From 66-474 sp051962095 (GTDB taxonomy: Bacteria > Pseudomonadota > Gammaproteobacteria > Xanthomonadales > Rhodanobacteraceae): 24,340 nucleotides of DNA. The translations under genes were made by a program, and so were the position numbers. The notes under the pieces were generated by a model, which made no database searches, had not been told where the DNA came from, and saw only the letters and a program-made list of their open reading frames with translations. Below are positions 1 through 7,806 of this stretch, one piece after another; positions within the stretch are counted from its first letter, which is position 1, and every line of letters starts with the position of its first letter. The stretch spans positions 1-24,340 of the forward strand of contig JBQCCP010000061.1 of NCBI GenBank assembly GCA_051962095.1. Direction: 5' to 3'.

Positions 1-1484
<1,484 letters not shown>

Positions 1485-1489
1485 TTCGG

Positions 1490-2621
1490 TTATCCCTGGG
1501 CATCGACGCGCTTGGCGCCGGCCTCCAGCCCCATCTTCAAACTGGCTTCGATGAACTCGTCGAGGTCGCCATCCAGCACGCGCTGGGTGTCGGTACGTTC
1601 AACGCCGGTGCGGAGGTCCTTGATGCGCGACTGGTCGAGTACGTAATTGCGGATCTGGCTGCCCCAGCCCACGTCGGACTTGGTGGCTTCCAGCGCGGCC
1701 TTTTCGGCATTGCGCTTCTGGATTTCCATTTCGTACAACTTCGCGCGCAACATTTTCATCGCGCGGTCGCGGTTGGCGTGCTGCGAGCGTTCAGTCTGAC
1801 AGGCCACCACGATGCCGGAGGGAACGTGCGTGATACGCACCGCCGATTCGGTCTTATTGACGTGCTGGCCGCCGGCGCCGGACGAGCGGTACACGTCGGT
1901 CTTCAGATCGGCCGGATTGATCTCGATGTCGATATCGTCATCGACTTCCGGCGACACGAACACGGACGCGAATGACGTATGCCGGCGGTTGTCGGAATCG
2001 AACGGCGATTTGCGAACCAGACGATGCACCCCAATCTCGGTCTTCAGCCAACCGTAGGCGTAGTCGCCGGCCACACGAAAACTTGCCGATTTGATGCCCG
2101 CGACTTCGCCGTCGCTGGCTTCCAGCAACTCGGTTTGCCAGCCGCGGTCCTCGGCCCAGCGCAGGTACATGCGCAGCAGCATTTCCGCCCAGTCCTGCGC
2201 CTCGGTACCGCCGGCGCCGGCCTGGATGTCGACGAACGCGTTGGCGGCGTCCATCTCGCCCGAGAACATGCGCTGGAATTCCAGCTTGCCAACGCGTGTT
2301 TCCAGCGCATCCACATCATGCGCAACGGCTTGCACCGACGCGTCGTCGCCCTCGTCGGCGGACAATTCCAGCAGCTCGCCGGCATCGTCAAGCCCGTGGC
2401 TGATGCCGTCCAGTCCTTCCACGAAATCGGCGAGGCGCGCGCGCTCGCGGCCCAAATCCTGCGCGCGCTGCGGATCGTCCCAGACGGTCGGGCTTTCCAG
2501 TTCGCGGGTTACTTCTTCCAGACGTTCACGCTTGGCGGGGTAGTCAAAGATACCCCCTGAGCGATTCGACGCGTTCGCTTAAGTCCGCGATGCGGGCGCG
2601 GATCGGATTGGCTTCTAGCAT
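1490..2621 (-). CDS. prfB: Peptide chain release factor 2, with programmed +1 frameshift
   Basis: Releases the finished peptide at UGA and UAA stops. The gene is in two frames: a 25-codon frame from the ATG at 2621 ends at an in-frame TGA (2546-2544), and a +1 slip at CTT-T-GAC continues into a 351-codon frame ending with TAA at 1490. The joined product is 376 aa. With this numbering the SPF tripeptide that recognises the stop codon falls at 205-207 and the catalytic GGQ at 250-252, the same numbers as in E. coli RF2; residue 246 is Ser. The frameshift is the classical autoregulatory device of this family: low RF2 gives slow termination at UGA and more slippage. lysS follows 5 nt downstream. 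A shorter start in the second frame alone would lose the N-terminal domain and is unlikely. Confidence 0.97.
2543..2561 (-). promoter_or_regulatory. RF2 programmed +1 frameshift signal
   Basis: On the minus strand this reads CTC AGG GGG TAT CTT TGA C: an internal Shine-Dalgarno-like AGGGGG, three nt, then the slippery CTT followed by the in-frame TGA and C. It is essentially the same as the E. coli prfB site. Translation resumes in the +1 frame at GAC TAC. The stop context UGA-C is the poorly terminating one that favours slippage. Confidence 0.97.
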
Positions 2622-2645
2622 GGCGGTGCCTGCGAAAAGACGCGG

Positions 2646-2654
2646 ATGTTAGCA
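2646..2654 (-). promoter_or_regulatory. Candidate extended -10 promoter of prfB-lysS
   Basis: The minus strand reads TGCTAACAT, an extended -10 element (TGn + TAACAT), 25 nt upstream of the prfB ATG. No good -35 is seen at 16-18 nt. The identical nonamer stands upstream of carA (17600-17608), which supports it as a promoter element in this genome. Inferred from pattern only. Confidence 0.45.
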
Positions 2655-2690
2655 AAGCCGCGCGACCGCCGCATGCGTCAGCGCGGGCGG

Positions 2691-2703
2691 TTGACAGCTG
2701 TCA
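2691..2703 (+). promoter_or_regulatory. Perfect palindrome overlapping a TTGACA box
   Basis: TTGACA at 2691-2696 matches the sigma-70 -35 consensus exactly. It is overlapped by the perfect 12-bp palindrome TGACAGCTGTCA (2692-2703), 59 nt upstream of the GTG of the following membrane-protein gene. A clear -10 at 17 nt spacing is missing (AACGCC), so this may be an activator- or repressor-controlled promoter or an alternative-sigma promoter. The site lies between divergent genes and could also affect prfB. Confidence 0.35.
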
Positions 2704-2761
2704 CTGGCAGGGGAACGCCGCCATGCCTAGAGTAGGAGCCGTCTTCCAAGGGAGGTGCCCC

Positions 2762-3184
2762 GTGACCACCGAACCCCGCAACCCCCCACCCCGTCCCATG
2801 CGCTGGCGCATCTTCCCCGCCGTCGCGATCATCGCGATCGGCGTGCTGTTCCTCGCCAACAACCTGGGCTACAACCTCGCCTTCCTCGACCGGGGCAACT
2901 GGTGGGCGGTGATCATCCTGCTGGCTGCGTTCGCGCCGCTGACCCATGCTTACGAGCGCTACCGCGCCATCGGCAGTGTGGATGCAGACGTGATGTATTC
3001 GCTGCTGGCTGCCAGCGGCGTCGCGCTGGTGGGCATGCTGTTCCTGTTCCAGCTCGACTGGGGCACGTGGTGGCCGTTGTTCGTGATTCTGGGAGGGCTG
3101 TTCACGCTGATTCCCCACCGCGGCCGTTGCGGCAATCGTCATGGATACGAGGGCAAGGAGGACAACGCCACGATCGAGCGCTGA
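2762..3184 (+). CDS. Small multi-pass membrane protein (LiaF/DUF5668-like transmembrane region)
   Basis: A 140-residue inner-membrane protein of unknown function. The start is the GTG at 2762, placed by a strong GGGAGG seven to eight nt upstream; an in-frame ATG at 2723 has no such site. After a Pro/Arg-rich cytosolic N-terminus there are four hydrophobic segments, roughly residues 16-34, 45-60, 78-98 and 103-116. They include FPAVAIIAIGVLFLANNLG and WWPLFVILGGLFTLIP, the type of paired-helix unit found in LiaI/LiaF-like cell-envelope stress proteins. The C-terminus is short, charged and His/Arg-rich. No partner gene lies next to it on the same strand; a repeat block follows. The fold family is a judgement from hydrophobic pattern, not an alignment. 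Confidence 0.8.
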   Translation: MTTEPRNPPPRPMRWRIFPAVAIIAIGVLFLANNLGYNLAFLDRGNWWAVIILLAAFAPLTHAYERYRAIGSVDADVMYSLLAASGVALVGMLFLFQLDWGTWWPLFVILGGLFTLIPHRGRCGNRHGYEGKEDNATIER

Positions 3185-3194
3185 TCGCTGCAAA

Positions 3195-3300
3195 CCGATT
3201 CCGGATCGCGCTGCGCGCGTCCGGAATGACAATCAAAGCCGGGCACACACTTGTCATTCCGGGGCCGCTCACGCGCAGCGGGAGCGGAACCCGGAATCGG
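3195..3300. repeat. BIME-like pair of inverted REP-type repeats
   Basis: Two palindromic units face each other. The outer arms CCGATTCCGG (3195-3204) and CCGGAATCGG (3291-3300) are a perfect 10-bp inverted repeat. The inner arms CCGGAATGACAA (3221-3232) and TTGTCATTCCGG (3251-3262) are a perfect 12-bp inverted repeat. The unit GATTCCGG-GC-rich-CCGAATGAC occurs again at 22174-22214. The rest of this 382-nt gene-free stretch (3185-3566) is GC-rich and degenerate, with open frames on both strands but no start or ribosome-binding site that I believe. Confidence 0.75.
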
Positions 3301-3488
3301 TGGCTCTCGACGATGTCCGGCTCAGGCGACGAATCGCCTGCTGCCAGGCTCGCGCGTCCAGCGCTCGCCAGGCAACCCAGCCCTCGGCTCCCGCCTCGCG
3401 CGTTATTCGCGCCGTCCTCGGCGCTCGCCCTTCGCTGCTGCGCAAAGGGCCGCCTCGGGTGTTCTGGCGCGCTCCTGCGCGCCACGTC

Positions 3489-3580
3489 GCAGGTTCAGCC
3501 GATGCCATTACTCGGGCCAGCTTCGCTGTTCGCGCGCGTTCCCGACGCGCGCAGTCAAGGCATCGGCTAAGCGAACCTGC
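3489..3580. terminator. Nested inverted repeat with GC hairpin at the end of the FMN reductase gene
   Basis: A perfect 8-bp stem GCGCGCGT / ACGCGCGC (3532-3539 / 3545-3552, 5-nt loop) lies just past the reductase stop. It is nested in a longer imperfect inverted repeat: the plus-strand sequence GCAGGTTC-AGCCGATGCC (3489-3506) is repeated, inverted and with a 4-nt difference, across the last codons and stop of the reductase (3559-3580). There is no T-run, so it may be a rho-dependent end or a 3'-end-stabilising structure. Confidence 0.4.
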
Positions 3581-4124
3581 TCACCCACGCCAGATACTTG
3601 TCGACGAAATTGCCGAGAAATTTCGCGACGCTTTCGTCAGTCACGCTGCCGTCCTCCGCGAACAAGCCTTCCTTGTAGCGGACGAAAGCCTCCGGCTGCT
3701 GCATCAGCGGCACGTCCAGGAACACGCAAACATTGCGCAGGTGCTGCTGCGCCAGCGCGGTCGACATGGCGCCGGCGGAAGTGCCGATCACCGCGCCGGG
3801 CTTGCCCGAAAACGCGCTGTGACCGTACGGCCGGGAAGCGATGTCGATCGCATTCTTCAACACGCCTGGAACCGAGCGGTTGTATTCGGGCGTCACGAAC
3901 AGCACCGCGTCGCAGGCGTTGATGTCGTCCTTGAGGCGCTTGCACGGCGACGGATAGTCTTTGTCGAAATCCTGGTTGTAAAGCGGCTGGTCATCGATGC
4001 GGATATGGCGAAACTCCGCGCGATCGTCGGCGATCTTCTCCAGCGCGCGCGCCAGTTGCTTGTTGAACGAACCCTTGCGCAGGCTGCCGACCAGGACGGC
4101 GATAGCGGGACGTTGTTGGCTCAT
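3567..4124 (-). CDS. NAD(P)H-dependent FMN reductase (ChrR/YieF type)
   Basis: A 185-aa flavodoxin-fold quinone/chromate-type reductase using FMN and NAD(P)H in the cytosol. Seen: the phosphate-binding loop GSLRKGSFN (13-21), the family motif PEYNRSVPGVLKNAID (79-94), and GKPGAVIGTSAGAMST further on. This is the full length of the NADPH_dep_FMN_red family. The start is the ATG at 4124. Upstream there is a duplicated ribosome-binding-like sequence, GAAAGGAA twice within about 20 nt; the nearer copy has ordinary spacing. It stands between the repeat block and a methyltransferase gene on the same strand, 124 nt away. Physiological substrate cannot be read from sequence; quinones, chromate and azo compounds are all known for relatives. 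Confidence 0.92.
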   Translation of the reverse strand: MSQQRPAIAVLVGSLRKGSFNKQLARALEKIADDRAEFRHIRIDDQPLYNQDFDKDYPSPCKRLKDDINACDAVLFVTPEYNRSVPGVLKNAIDIASRPYGHSAFSGKPGAVIGTSAGAMSTALAQQHLRNVCVFLDVPLMQQPEAFVRYKEGLFAEDGSVTDESVAKFLGNFVDKYLAWVSRFA

Positions 4125-4210
4125 GATGTCGATTCCTTTCGCGGTTCCTTTCGTGGTCCAAAGTGGCGGCCGGCAGCGTTCGCGACTGCGATCCCGCAAA
4201 CGCAGCCGGC

Positions 4211-4240
4211 CCGGCGCGGGCGTGACGAGCAACGCGCCGG
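4211..4240 (-). terminator. GC-rich stem-loop after the methyltransferase-like gene
   Basis: Arms CCGGCGCG (4211-4218) and CGCGCCGG (4233-4240) form a perfect 8-bp stem with a 14-nt loop, 8 nt past the stop of the gene at 4249-5088. No T-run follows on the minus strand, so intrinsic termination is doubtful; it may only shield the 3' end. Confidence 0.3.
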
Positions 4241-4248
4241 CCGAGCCT

Positions 4249-5088
4249 CTAAGGCTTGACGAACTTCAAGGTCATCCGGTCCGATTCACCGATCGCCTTC
4301 ATCTTCGCATGTTCGCTGTCCGGGCCCGCGAGGTCCGGCGGCAACCGGTGCACGTTGATGTCTTCGGGATCCCTCGGATTGGCATTGACCTCGGAAACGC
4401 CGGCGAGTCGGAACCCGGTGCGCAGGCCCGCTTCGATCATGTAGTCCTCGGGAATACGATGCAGGTTTTTCGAACTTTCCCGCGCATCCGCGAACGGCTT
4501 GGCGCGATGGTCGGTGACGCCGAACACGCCGCCGGGTTTCAGCACCCGGTACGCCGCCTTGAAGACGGCATCGAGCGACTGCGGGCCCTGGTTCAGCCAA
4601 TCGTGGGTGTTGCGGAACGTCAACACCATGTCGGCCGATCCTTCGGGTCCCAGGTCCACCTGGTCCGGCGGGGAGAACGGCACGACCTTCGCGACATGGC
4701 CGTACACCTTGGGATCCGCCTGCAACTTCTGCTTGAAATGGCTCGGTCCCTTGCCGCGCGAGGGTGGCACGGCCTCGATCAAATGGCCTTTTGCGTAAAG
4801 GAATGGCGCGAGTATCTCGGTGTACCAGCCGCCACCCGGCGCAAGTTCGATCACGGTCATGTCCGGCTTGATGCCGAAGAATTCCAGCGTCTCGATCGGA
4901 TGCCGATACTGGTCACGCGCCTTGTTCTCAGACGAACGCCACAACCCTGCCACGGCTTCCTTCAGCATCGCCGCGCTGTCGCCTTGGGCGATCGGGGCCG
5001 ATTGCATCGCTGCCAAACCGGCGCCTGCAAGTGCCAGCGCCGCGACCAGCATGCAACGGCCAACAGCCTTGCCGCACTTCGCGATCAT
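4249..5088 (-). CDS. Exported predicted methyltransferase (class I fold)
   Basis: 279 aa. An N-terminal signal peptide is clear: Lys/Arg start, hydrophobic MLVAALALAGAGLAA (13-27), then a likely cleavage site near residues 27-36, so the protein is probably periplasmic or lipid-free exported. The mature part has the Rossmann methyltransferase pattern: glycine loop ELAPGGGWYTEIL (81-93), VLTFRNTHDWL, and a post-I region YRVLKPGGVFGVTDHR. It resembles the widespread exported predicted methyltransferases of proteobacteria whose substrate is not known to me. S-adenosylmethionine is not normally available in the periplasm, so the real activity is open. The ATG at 5088 is preceded by GAGGG. It follows asnB by 83 nt and may share its transcript. 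Confidence 0.85.
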   Translation of the reverse strand: MIAKCGKAVGRCMLVAALALAGAGLAAMQSAPIAQGDSAAMLKEAVAGLWRSSENKARDQYRHPIETLEFFGIKPDMTVIELAPGGGWYTEILAPFLYAKGHLIEAVPPSRGKGPSHFKQKLQADPKVYGHVAKVVPFSPPDQVDLGPEGSADMVLTFRNTHDWLNQGPQSLDAVFKAAYRVLKPGGVFGVTDHRAKPFADARESSKNLHRIPEDYMIEAGLRTGFRLAGVSEVNANPRDPEDINVHRLPPDLAGPDSEHAKMKAIGESDRMTLKFVKP

Positions 5089-5120
5089 CGGTGCGCCCTC
5101 TTGCGGAAACGCCTGAACCT

Positions 5121-5137
5121 AATACGCGGCGCGTAAT
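5121..5137. promoter_or_regulatory. Palindrome between asnB and the methyltransferase-like gene
   Basis: AATACGCGGCGCGTAAT contains CGCG arms around a central base (TACGCG-C-CGCGTA on the minus strand), 33 nt upstream of the gene at 4249-5088, next to a weak TATTAG. It could be an operator or part of a promoter. Pattern only. Confidence 0.2.
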
Positions 5138-5171
5138 GCTGCCGTGAATGCGAGGGTGCGGCGGTCGCGCG

Positions 5172-6833
5172 CTACGCCAGCGCCCGTGCATGCACGCCGC
5201 GTACCGCCCGGCCCGAGGGATCGGCCATCGCGGCGAAGGCTGGATCCCAGGCCAGCGCGGCGGGCGAGGAACACGCGATGGACTTCCCGCCCGGCACGGT
5301 CGCGGCGCAGGCCCCGCCCGGATAGAACTGCTCGAAGATATGCCGGTAGAAATACGCTTCCCTGGTGGCCGGCGTGTTGTAGGGAAAGCGCGACGCCGAC
5401 GCCGCGAATTCGCGACCGCCCACCATCCCATCCGCGTGCGCCTTGAGGCCTTCGATCCAGCCGTAACCGACGCCGTCGCTGAACTGTTCCTTCTGCCGCC
5501 ATAGGATTTCCCTCGGCAGCGCGCCTTCGAACGCCGCGCGCAGCACGTGCTTCTCGATGCGCCCGTTGCCCGCCATCTTGAGCTGCGCATCCATGCCCAT
5601 TGCCACGTCGATGAATTCGAGATCGAGGAACGGCACGCGTGCTTCCACGCCCCAGGCCATCATCGCCTTGTTGGCCCGCAGGCAATCGTAGCCGTGCAGC
5701 GCGTCGAGCTTGCGCACGGTTTCCTCGTGGAAGGCCTCGGCCGAGGGCGCCTTGTGGAAATACAGATAGCCACCGAACAGCTCGTCGGAACCTTCGCCCG
5801 ACAGCACCATCTTCACGCCCATCGCCTTGATCCGCCGCGCCAGCAGGTACATCGGCGTGGCGGCGCGGATGGTGGTGACGTCGTAGGTTTCGAGATGGCG
5901 GATCACTTCGGGCAATGCGTCAAGGCCTTCCTCGAAGGTATAGACGAAGCCGTGATGCACTGTGCCCAGCGCGTCGGCTGCGACCTGCGCGGCGGCAAGG
6001 TCGGGTGAACCTTCCATGCCGATCGCGAACGAATGCAGGCGCGGCCACCAGGCTTCGCTCGCATCGTTGTCCTCGATGCGCTCGCGGGCGAACTTCGCCG
6101 CGCAGGCCGCAACCAGCGAGGAATCGAGCCCGCCCGAGAGCAGCACACCGTAGGGAACATCGGTCATCAACTGGCGGTGCACGGCCTGTTCGAACGCGCG
6201 GCGAAGGTCGCCGGGCGCGCAGCCGCGCGTCGCCGCATAGTCACGCCACGGCCTGTGGTAGTAACGGCGCAGCTCGCCGCTGGCGCTGTCGTAAGCGTGG
6301 CCCGGCGGGAACGCGGCCACGTCCGCGCACACGCCTACCAGTGCCTTCATTTCCGAAGCGACGCACAGCCTGCCCTGCACGTCGTGACCCCAGTACAAGG
6401 GAATCACGCCCATCGGATCGCGCGCAATCAGGTAACGCTGCGCCACGGCGTCCCACAGCGCGAACGCGAAGATGCCGTTGAGCTTCGACAGAAAATCGGC
6501 ACCACCATTGCGGTACAGCGCGTTGATGACCTCGCAGTCCGAGGCCGTGGTGAATTCGTAATTGCAGGCGGCGCGCAATTCGCGATGGTTGTAGATCTCG
6601 CCGTTGACCGCCAGCACCAGCGCGCCATCGCGCGAGCGCAAGGGTTGCGCGCCGCTCGCCGGGTCGACGATGGCGAGTCGCTCATGCACCAGGATCGCGC
6701 TGCCGTCGACGAACACGCCGCTCCAGTCGGGACCGCGGTGGCGCTGGCGCTGCGAGAGTTCCAGCGCCTGCCGCCGCAGCGCGGCAAGATCGTCGCCCGG
6801 CTGCAGATCGAATATTCCGAAGATCGCACACAT
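5172..6833 (-). CDS. asnB: Asparagine synthase (glutamine-hydrolysing), AsnB type
   Basis: Makes asparagine from aspartate, ATP and glutamine. 553 aa, against 554 in E. coli AsnB. Residue 2 is the catalytic Cys of the class II glutaminase domain (MCAIFGIFD, after Met removal), followed by glutaminase motifs RLAIVDPASGAQPL and NGEIYNH. The synthetase domain has the PP-loop LLSGGLDSSL (231-240) and SGEGSDELFGGYLYFH. The start is the ATG at 6833, required by Cys2 and preceded by AAAAGGA. The frame stays open upstream to 7001, but that region is the leader and terminator hairpin, so it is not part of the protein. The 5' leader encodes an Asn-rich peptide and a terminator, pointing to control by asparagine supply (see leader entries). 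Confidence 0.96.
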   Translation of the reverse strand: MCAIFGIFDLQPGDDLAALRRQALELSQRQRHRGPDWSGVFVDGSAILVHERLAIVDPASGAQPLRSRDGALVLAVNGEIYNHRELRAACNYEFTTASDCEVINALYRNGGADFLSKLNGIFAFALWDAVAQRYLIARDPMGVIPLYWGHDVQGRLCVASEMKALVGVCADVAAFPPGHAYDSASGELRRYYHRPWRDYAATRGCAPGDLRRAFEQAVHRQLMTDVPYGVLLSGGLDSSLVAACAAKFARERIEDNDASEAWWPRLHSFAIGMEGSPDLAAAQVAADALGTVHHGFVYTFEEGLDALPEVIRHLETYDVTTIRAATPMYLLARRIKAMGVKMVLSGEGSDELFGGYLYFHKAPSAEAFHEETVRKLDALHGYDCLRANKAMMAWGVEARVPFLDLEFIDVAMGMDAQLKMAGNGRIEKHVLRAAFEGALPREILWRQKEQFSDGVGYGWIEGLKAHADGMVGGREFAASASRFPYNTPATREAYFYRHIFEQFYPGGACAATVPGGKSIACSSPAALAWDPAFAAMADPSGRAVRGVHARALA

Positions 6834-6863
6834 GGTCGTGTCCTTTTCTGAAAACACCACATG

Positions 6864-6896
6864 AAAAACGACGAGGCCCGCATTTGGCGGGCCTCG
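6864..6896 (-). terminator. Intrinsic terminator/attenuator in the asnB leader
   Basis: On the minus strand a perfect 10-bp stem CGAGGCCCGC / GCGGGCCTCG (6896-6887 / 6881-6872) closes a 5-nt loop and is followed by TCG and TTTTT (6868-6864). It lies 31 nt upstream of the asnB ATG and 28 nt past the stop of the leader ORF, so a transcript that folds it would end before asnB. On the plus strand no T-run follows, so it does not serve a plus-strand gene. Confidence 0.85.
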
Positions 6897-6995
6897 GTCG
6901 CGTCTCTGTCGTGGGAACTTGCAGCTACGCGCGGGCCCGCCGATGGTTGGCGTTATTGTTCGTGCGATTGTCGTTGGCGGCCGCAACGAGGCCCG
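6886..6995 (-). promoter_or_regulatory. Alternative (antiterminator) pairings of the asnB leader RNA
   Basis: The segment GGCGGGCC at 6941-6934 (codons 35-37 of the leader ORF) is exactly complementary to GGCCCGCC at 6893-6886, most of the 5' arm of the terminator. This 2:3 pairing would exclude the 3:4 terminator. Further upstream CGGGCC (6995-6990) can pair with GGCCCG (6937-6932), a 1:2 protector pairing. CGGGCCTCG at 6995-6987 is also identical to the 3' arm of the terminator. The three mutually exclusive helices fit the textbook plan of ribosome-controlled attenuation. Base pairing is seen; function is inferred. Confidence 0.7.
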
Positions 6996-7044
6996 ACACA
7001 TTCAATGTGCGGACATGGAGAATCGTAGTGGCGAGCGGTGACAT
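6925..7044 (-). CDS. Asparagine-rich leader peptide of asnB (proposed)
   Basis: A 39-codon ORF, ATG at 7044 to TAG at 6927-6925, upstream of asnB. It carries seven Asn codons (15, 24, 26, 29, 30, 31, 33); six fall in the stretch NDNRTNNNAN at 24-33. The rest of the peptide has no feature of a functional protein. GGAAAAG lies about 8 nt before the ATG, a moderate ribosome-binding site; an in-frame GTG at codon 16 is an alternative start. The Asn run ends just before the antiterminator segment, and the stop codon sits where a terminating ribosome would cover that segment. By analogy with trp, his, leu and thr leaders, ribosomes stalled for lack of Asn-tRNA would favour read-through into asnB. 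With no translation start data, the call rests on codon content and geometry. Confidence 0.75.
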   Translation of the reverse strand: MSPLATTILHVRTLNVSGLVAAANDNRTNNNANHRRARA

Positions 7045-7146
7045 GGGCGCGACTTTTCCAGATTCCGTGGGCACGCGCAAGTGCCTTCCCGAATCCTATC
7101 GTCCGGAAAGTGCGAAGATTGAGCCCTCCAGGCACAAGGAATGCCC

Positions 7147-7806
7147 ATGTCCCGCCGCACCCTCAATGTCGACGACACGCTGTACGACTACCTGCTCGGC
7201 CACAGCCTGCGCGAACATCCCGCACAGGCCGCACTGCGCGAGGCGACGCGCACGCATCCGCACGCCAACATGCAGATTTCTCCCGAGCAGGGCCAATTCA
7301 TGTCTTTGCTGGTCAAGCTGATCGGGGCGCGCCGCACGATCGAGGTTGGTACCTTCACCGGCTACAGCGCGCTCACCGTGGCGTTGGCGTTGCCGGTCGA
7401 CGGGAAAGTCCTGGCCTGCGATATCAGCGAGGCATACACCTCGATAGGCAAGCCTTGTTGGCAACGCGCCGGCGTCGCGGACAAGATCGAGCTGGTGATC
7501 GCGCCCGCGGTGCAGACACTGGACGCACGCATCGCCGCGGACGAATCCGGACGTTACGACTTCGCCTTCATCGATGCCGACAAGACCGGCTACGACGGCT
7601 ATTACGAACGCTGCCTGCAATTGGTCCGCGCGGGCGGCCTGGTCGCATTCGACAACACCTTGTGGGGCGGCGAAGTTGCGCGTCCCGCGACGGACGACGA
7701 TACCCGTGCGCTGCAGGCATTGAACGACAAGCTGCACCACGATGATCGCATCGATATGGCGCTGCTGCCGATCGGAGACGGACTGACGCTGGCGCGCAAA
7801 AGGTAA
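7147..7806 (+). CDS. SAM-dependent O-methyltransferase (caffeoyl-CoA/catechol OMT-like family 3)
   Basis: 219-aa cytosolic methyltransferase. Seen: the SAM loop IEVGTFTGYSALTVALALP (65-83), the acidic residue after strand 2 (ACDIS), the metal-site region FIDADKTGYDGYY (141-153), and DNTLWGGEV (169-177) supplying the second Asp/Asn metal ligands. This is the pattern of Mg-dependent catechol-type O-methyltransferases. The ATG at 7147 has AAGGA six nt upstream; the ATG at 7141 would overlap that site and is less likely. It is divergent from the asnB leader. Its TAA ends at 7806 and the recJ stop begins at 7807 on the other strand, so there is no base between the two genes. Substrate unknown. Confidence 0.93.
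   Translation: MSRRTLNVDDTLYDYLLGHSLREHPAQAALREATRTHPHANMQISPEQGQFMSLLVKLIGARRTIEVGTFTGYSALTVALALPVDGKVLACDISEAYTSIGKPCWQRAGVADKIELVIAPAVQTLDARIAADESGRYDFAFIDADKTGYDGYYERCLQLVRAGGLVAFDNTLWGGEVARPATDDDTRALQALNDKLHHDDRIDMALLPIGDGLTLARKR

Noticed and set aside
3185..3566. Several open frames in both directions in the gene-free stretch after the small membrane protein.
   Set aside because: They run through palindromic repeats, are Arg/Ala/Ser-rich, lack ribosome-binding sites and show no domain.
6872..6896. The asnB-leader hairpin as a terminator of a plus-strand gene.
   Set aside because: No plus-strand gene ends here and no T-run follows on the plus strand; the U-run is on the minus strand only.
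6834..7001. The asnB frame remains open upstream to an ATG at 7001, giving a 609-residue protein.
   Set aside because: The glutaminase needs Cys at position 2, which only the ATG at 6833 gives. The extension would translate the leader and terminator hairpin, and 6833 has its own ribosome-binding site.
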